A DNA stretch of 16,358 bases from JARRQB01 sp965368585 (GTDB lineage: Bacteria; Pseudomonadota; Gammaproteobacteria; Chromatiales; Chromatiaceae). The notes under the pieces are model-generated. The model worked only from the letters and a program-made list of their open reading frames with translations. It was not told the DNA's origin and did no database searches. Of the stretch, positions 14,128 through 16,358 are shown piece after piece. Each line of letters opens with the position of its first letter. Positions within the stretch are counted from its first letter, which is position 1. The stretch is taken from positions 1-16,358 of the forward strand of contig CBDUNM010000117.1 of NCBI GenBank assembly GCA_965368585.1, in the 5' to 3' direction. Both the position numbers and the translations under genes were made by a program.

Positions 14128-16224
14128 ATGAGCACGCAAAACGAACCAACTCAATTCAGAATTCCACCGGCAACGAAGTTGATTATCGTCGATGCGCACG
14201 ACACCATTTTCAAGCCAGACCTCAGTAGAACGGAATCCGACATCTTCTATGATCCGATGAAAAAGGAGCGCATCACGTGGATGTTGCGGTATGGATTTCT
14301 GAACTTTATTGAGTATTTCGCAGGTCGGAAAAAGATCGATATTGTCGTCAGCTCCGATGGCAATAAGAAAAGACTTACGCAAATCGCTCAACAGTTCGGC
14401 ATTTTCAACAAGCTGAAGGGCATCTATGGCGCTGAGCATATTGACAAGTGGGACTATTTAAAACGAATCGACAGGATTCTGGATCAGTGCCACGTCGAGC
14501 CCCGTGATGCGGTGTTTATCGGCGACAGCAAAGTCGACGAGTATTCCGCTGAAAAACATGGCGTACCCTTTATCCAGGTTCCCAATACCGTTTCCAATCG
14601 TGCGTTTTCGTTTAACTCCTTCCTTGAAATCGATTTTCAAAGCGGTGACTATGGCCTGGAACTGATTGATCTGCATAGAATCAGGCAGGTTTCCCACAAC
14701 CTATCGACACCTCAACTCGTCGAGGAGGTCATCCGACGACAAGAGGGCATACTAGCCCACCTCGGACCGGTCGTGATCAGCAGCGAAGACTTTCAATCTG
14801 CAAACGATATCGGCGTATACCTGGTAAAAGAACCCTCCAGCGAAAGCGAGATTAACTGGGGCGATGATATTCTACCTTTTGACGTGGACAGCTACCACGA
14901 TGTCTTTGCACGCTTGAAAGATTATCTCAATGACCAATCGGTATACATTCAGGATTGCTATGCAGGATCCGAAGCAACCTGCCGTATTCCATTGCGGATC
15001 ATTACGCATGACGCTTGGCCCAACCTGTTCGCAAGACATATGTTCCGTCAGGCTACCGACGAGGAGATGGAGTCTTTTTTTCCCGAGTATACCTTGATTC
15101 ATGTGCCCTCGTTTAGAATCCATTTGAACGCGGAAAAAAGTACGTCCGAGAGCTTTATACTGATCAATCTCCTAAAAAAACTGATTCTGGTAGTGGGGGC
15201 TCACTCTTCGAACGTCATTCGCAAGGCAGTATTTTTGACTTTGAGCTTTATCTTGCCGAAAAACGACATGATACCGGTCCGTTGTTCGGCCAACAAAGGC
15301 GATGACGGCAGCCTGTCTCTCTTTATCGGTCAGGGGCGCGCTTTGAGAAACAGTCTTTGTCTCAACACTGACCATGCATATTTTGGAGATGACTGCCATG
15401 GTTGGACCCAGGAGAACTTCATCAATATAGAATGGGGATGCCGAACCCCCGTTGACGGCGTCGATCAGCATAGTGATCCTGAGGTGTACTCTGCGACACG
15501 TAAATTTTCGACGATTCTTGAAAATATAGTGATCAGCGAAAGAAGGCGTCTGAAATTTGAACGAAAGAACCCTAAGTATCATGCGATCGCGTCGTTTCCG
15601 ATCGCTCATCTAAGTCACGCCGACAGAAGTGGAGTGGCCTCTTTTCCGAAGAACCTATTTATTATCGTAAAGGATTCGATGGGCGTGCTGCCCTCACTCG
15701 GAAAAATTACTCGAGAGCAAGCGTCAATCTTTTTATTGCTCGGCTATTGGTCGGAATGGGCTATACCCGAACAGGATGAGTTTCCAGCTATTCACTTTCA
15801 CCCTTTTTACAACAGCGATCCTTCGATTTACAGTGAAACCTTTTATACGGCGCTTTTTTACGAAAAGCTGGAGCGCTCGCAGACCCAATGCTGGATAGTG
15901 AACGCAAAGCCCCTTGGGCCAAACCGAAACGAGGTGGCCGTGAATGACCAACAACTACTGAGTCGGTTTGTGTCCGTTGTTCAGAGTGGTGATACCCAGC
16001 AATTCAACTGGTGCGAAGACAAATGCTGGAAGTATCAAACCGTTCGTGCTTTTGACGCCTATCCGGAAATCCTGCTCAACCCTGAAAAAGCGTGGGAAAG
16101 CGATCAAGATCGCTATCAGCAATCGATTCTGATGATGAAAAGGGCTTTTTCGAAAAGACTGGCCGGCTACCATGACGACTTGGCACTTTCCCTGAAAAAC
16201 GTCGTGGAGTGGTTTGCAGACTGA
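14128..16224 (+). CDS. HAD-like domain fused to a catalytically degenerate ATP-type PEP carboxykinase fold
   Basis: This 698-residue protein joins two folds. Residues about 15-155 are HAD-like: motif I VDAHDTIF (21-28, nucleophile D22), motif II IVVSSDG (72-78), a lysine (K107) and motif IV FIGDSKVDEYSAEKHGV (130-146). Residues about 190-698 align by eye with E. coli PckA to its C-terminus, for example RFIT...AW as RIITHDAW (290-297), MHCSANVG as VRCSANKG (384-391), LIGDDEHGW as YFGDDCHGW (418-426), LENV as LENI (464-467) and AFGVLPPVSRLT as SMGVLPSLGKIT (517-528). Key PckA residues are lost: R65 is A225, Y207 is S360, H232 is R385, P-loop K254/T255 are R407/N408, R333 is I487. K213 (K366) and D268/D269 (D421/D422) remain. 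It is therefore not a normal gluconeogenic enzyme; it may be a pseudoenzyme or have a new activity. Cytosolic, low GC, second gene of a pair. Fold calls fairly firm, function unknown. Confidence 0.9.
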   Translation: MSTQNEPTQFRIPPATKLIIVDAHDTIFKPDLSRTESDIFYDPMKKERITWMLRYGFLNFIEYFAGRKKIDIVVSSDGNKKRLTQIAQQFGIFNKLKGIYGAEHIDKWDYLKRIDRILDQCHVEPRDAVFIGDSKVDEYSAEKHGVPFIQVPNTVSNRAFSFNSFLEIDFQSGDYGLELIDLHRIRQVSHNLSTPQLVEEVIRRQEGILAHLGPVVISSEDFQSANDIGVYLVKEPSSESEINWGDDILPFDVDSYHDVFARLKDYLNDQSVYIQDCYAGSEATCRIPLRIITHDAWPNLFARHMFRQATDEEMESFFPEYTLIHVPSFRIHLNAEKSTSESFILINLLKKLILVVGAHSSNVIRKAVFLTLSFILPKNDMIPVRCSANKGDDGSLSLFIGQGRALRNSLCLNTDHAYFGDDCHGWTQENFINIEWGCRTPVDGVDQHSDPEVYSATRKFSTILENIVISERRRLKFERKNPKYHAIASFPIAHLSHADRSGVASFPKNLFIIVKDSMGVLPSLGKITREQASIFLLLGYWSEWAIPEQDEFPAIHFHPFYNSDPSIYSETFYTALFYEKLERSQTQCWIVNAKPLGPNRNEVAVNDQQLLSRFVSVVQSGDTQQFNWCEDKCWKYQTVRAFDAYPEILLNPEKAWESDQDRYQQSILMMKRAFSKRLAGYHDDLALSLKNVVEWFAD

Positions 16225-16358
16225 GCGCCGGGACCTCCCGACTGCGCTCCGCTTGACGACCCGATTCTCGCGCGCAGCGCGGCCGCAACGAAGGCTGAGC
16301 CGCCGTGCCGGGGTGGCCCCGCCGCATTGCGGCTCGTCGAGCGGTCTGGAATGAAAGC
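16225..16358. other. GC-rich tail without a recognised gene
   Basis: The last 134 bases return to high GC right after the stop of the low-GC gene. Short hairpins are present, for example GCCGC-ATT-GCGGC at 16321-16333. An ATG at 16351 lacks proper ribosome-site spacing. No gene can be called before the edge. Confidence 0.4.

Noticed and set aside
14128..16224. Annotation as a functional PEP carboxykinase (pckA)
   Set aside because: The P-loop lysine and the counterparts of PckA R65, Y207, H232 and R333 are all replaced, and an HAD domain is fused in front.
16351..16358. ATG near the right edge as the start of another gene
   Set aside because: GGA directly abuts the ATG, which is the wrong spacing for a ribosome site, and only two codons are visible.
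12677..16358. Integration site or mobile element carrying the low-GC pair
   Set aside because: I looked for an integrase, transposase, tRNA end or flanking direct repeats and saw none inside the window.

Overview
The window reads as chromosomal DNA of a GC-rich proteobacterium, most likely a gammaproteobacterium. Supporting genes are a class I polyhydroxyalkanoate (PHA) synthase, a phasin, a ClsA-type cardiolipin synthase and a two-haem cytochrome c. This assignment is inferred from gene content only. No rRNA, tRNA, CRISPR array, integrase or insertion sequence was recognised.

Left part (1-6386, all minus strand): a biosynthetic operon. In transcription order it holds a HupE/UreJ-type membrane protein, an ornithine cyclodeaminase-family enzyme, a free-standing adenylation enzyme, a free-standing carrier protein, and a nonribosomal peptide synthetase (condensation then adenylation) that runs off the left edge. 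The middle three look like a starter kit that makes or selects an amino acid (proline-like is my guess), activates it and loads it on the carrier. The first condensation domain of the synthetase would take it from there.

Middle part (6387-12676): housekeeping and storage genes. A phasin gene sits behind a good sigma70-like promoter and two near-identical palindromes (probable repressor sites), and ends in a strong terminator. Then come a cardiolipin synthase, a 434-base gap holding two back-to-back large inverted-repeat structures, a small exported OB-fold protein, the PHA synthase (minus strand) and, divergent from it, a dihaem cytochrome c.

Right part (12788-16224): two genes 14 bases apart with visibly lower GC (37-50% in the lines I counted, against about 75% in a line of the synthetase). 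The first looks like a very divergent HipA/PI3K-like kinase fold. The second is a fusion of an N-terminal HAD-type domain to a full-length ATP-type phosphoenolpyruvate carboxykinase fold in which the P-loop lysine and most substrate residues are gone. I know of no described system with this pair. It is the best candidate for something new here. After it the DNA returns to high GC with no recognisable gene before the right edge.
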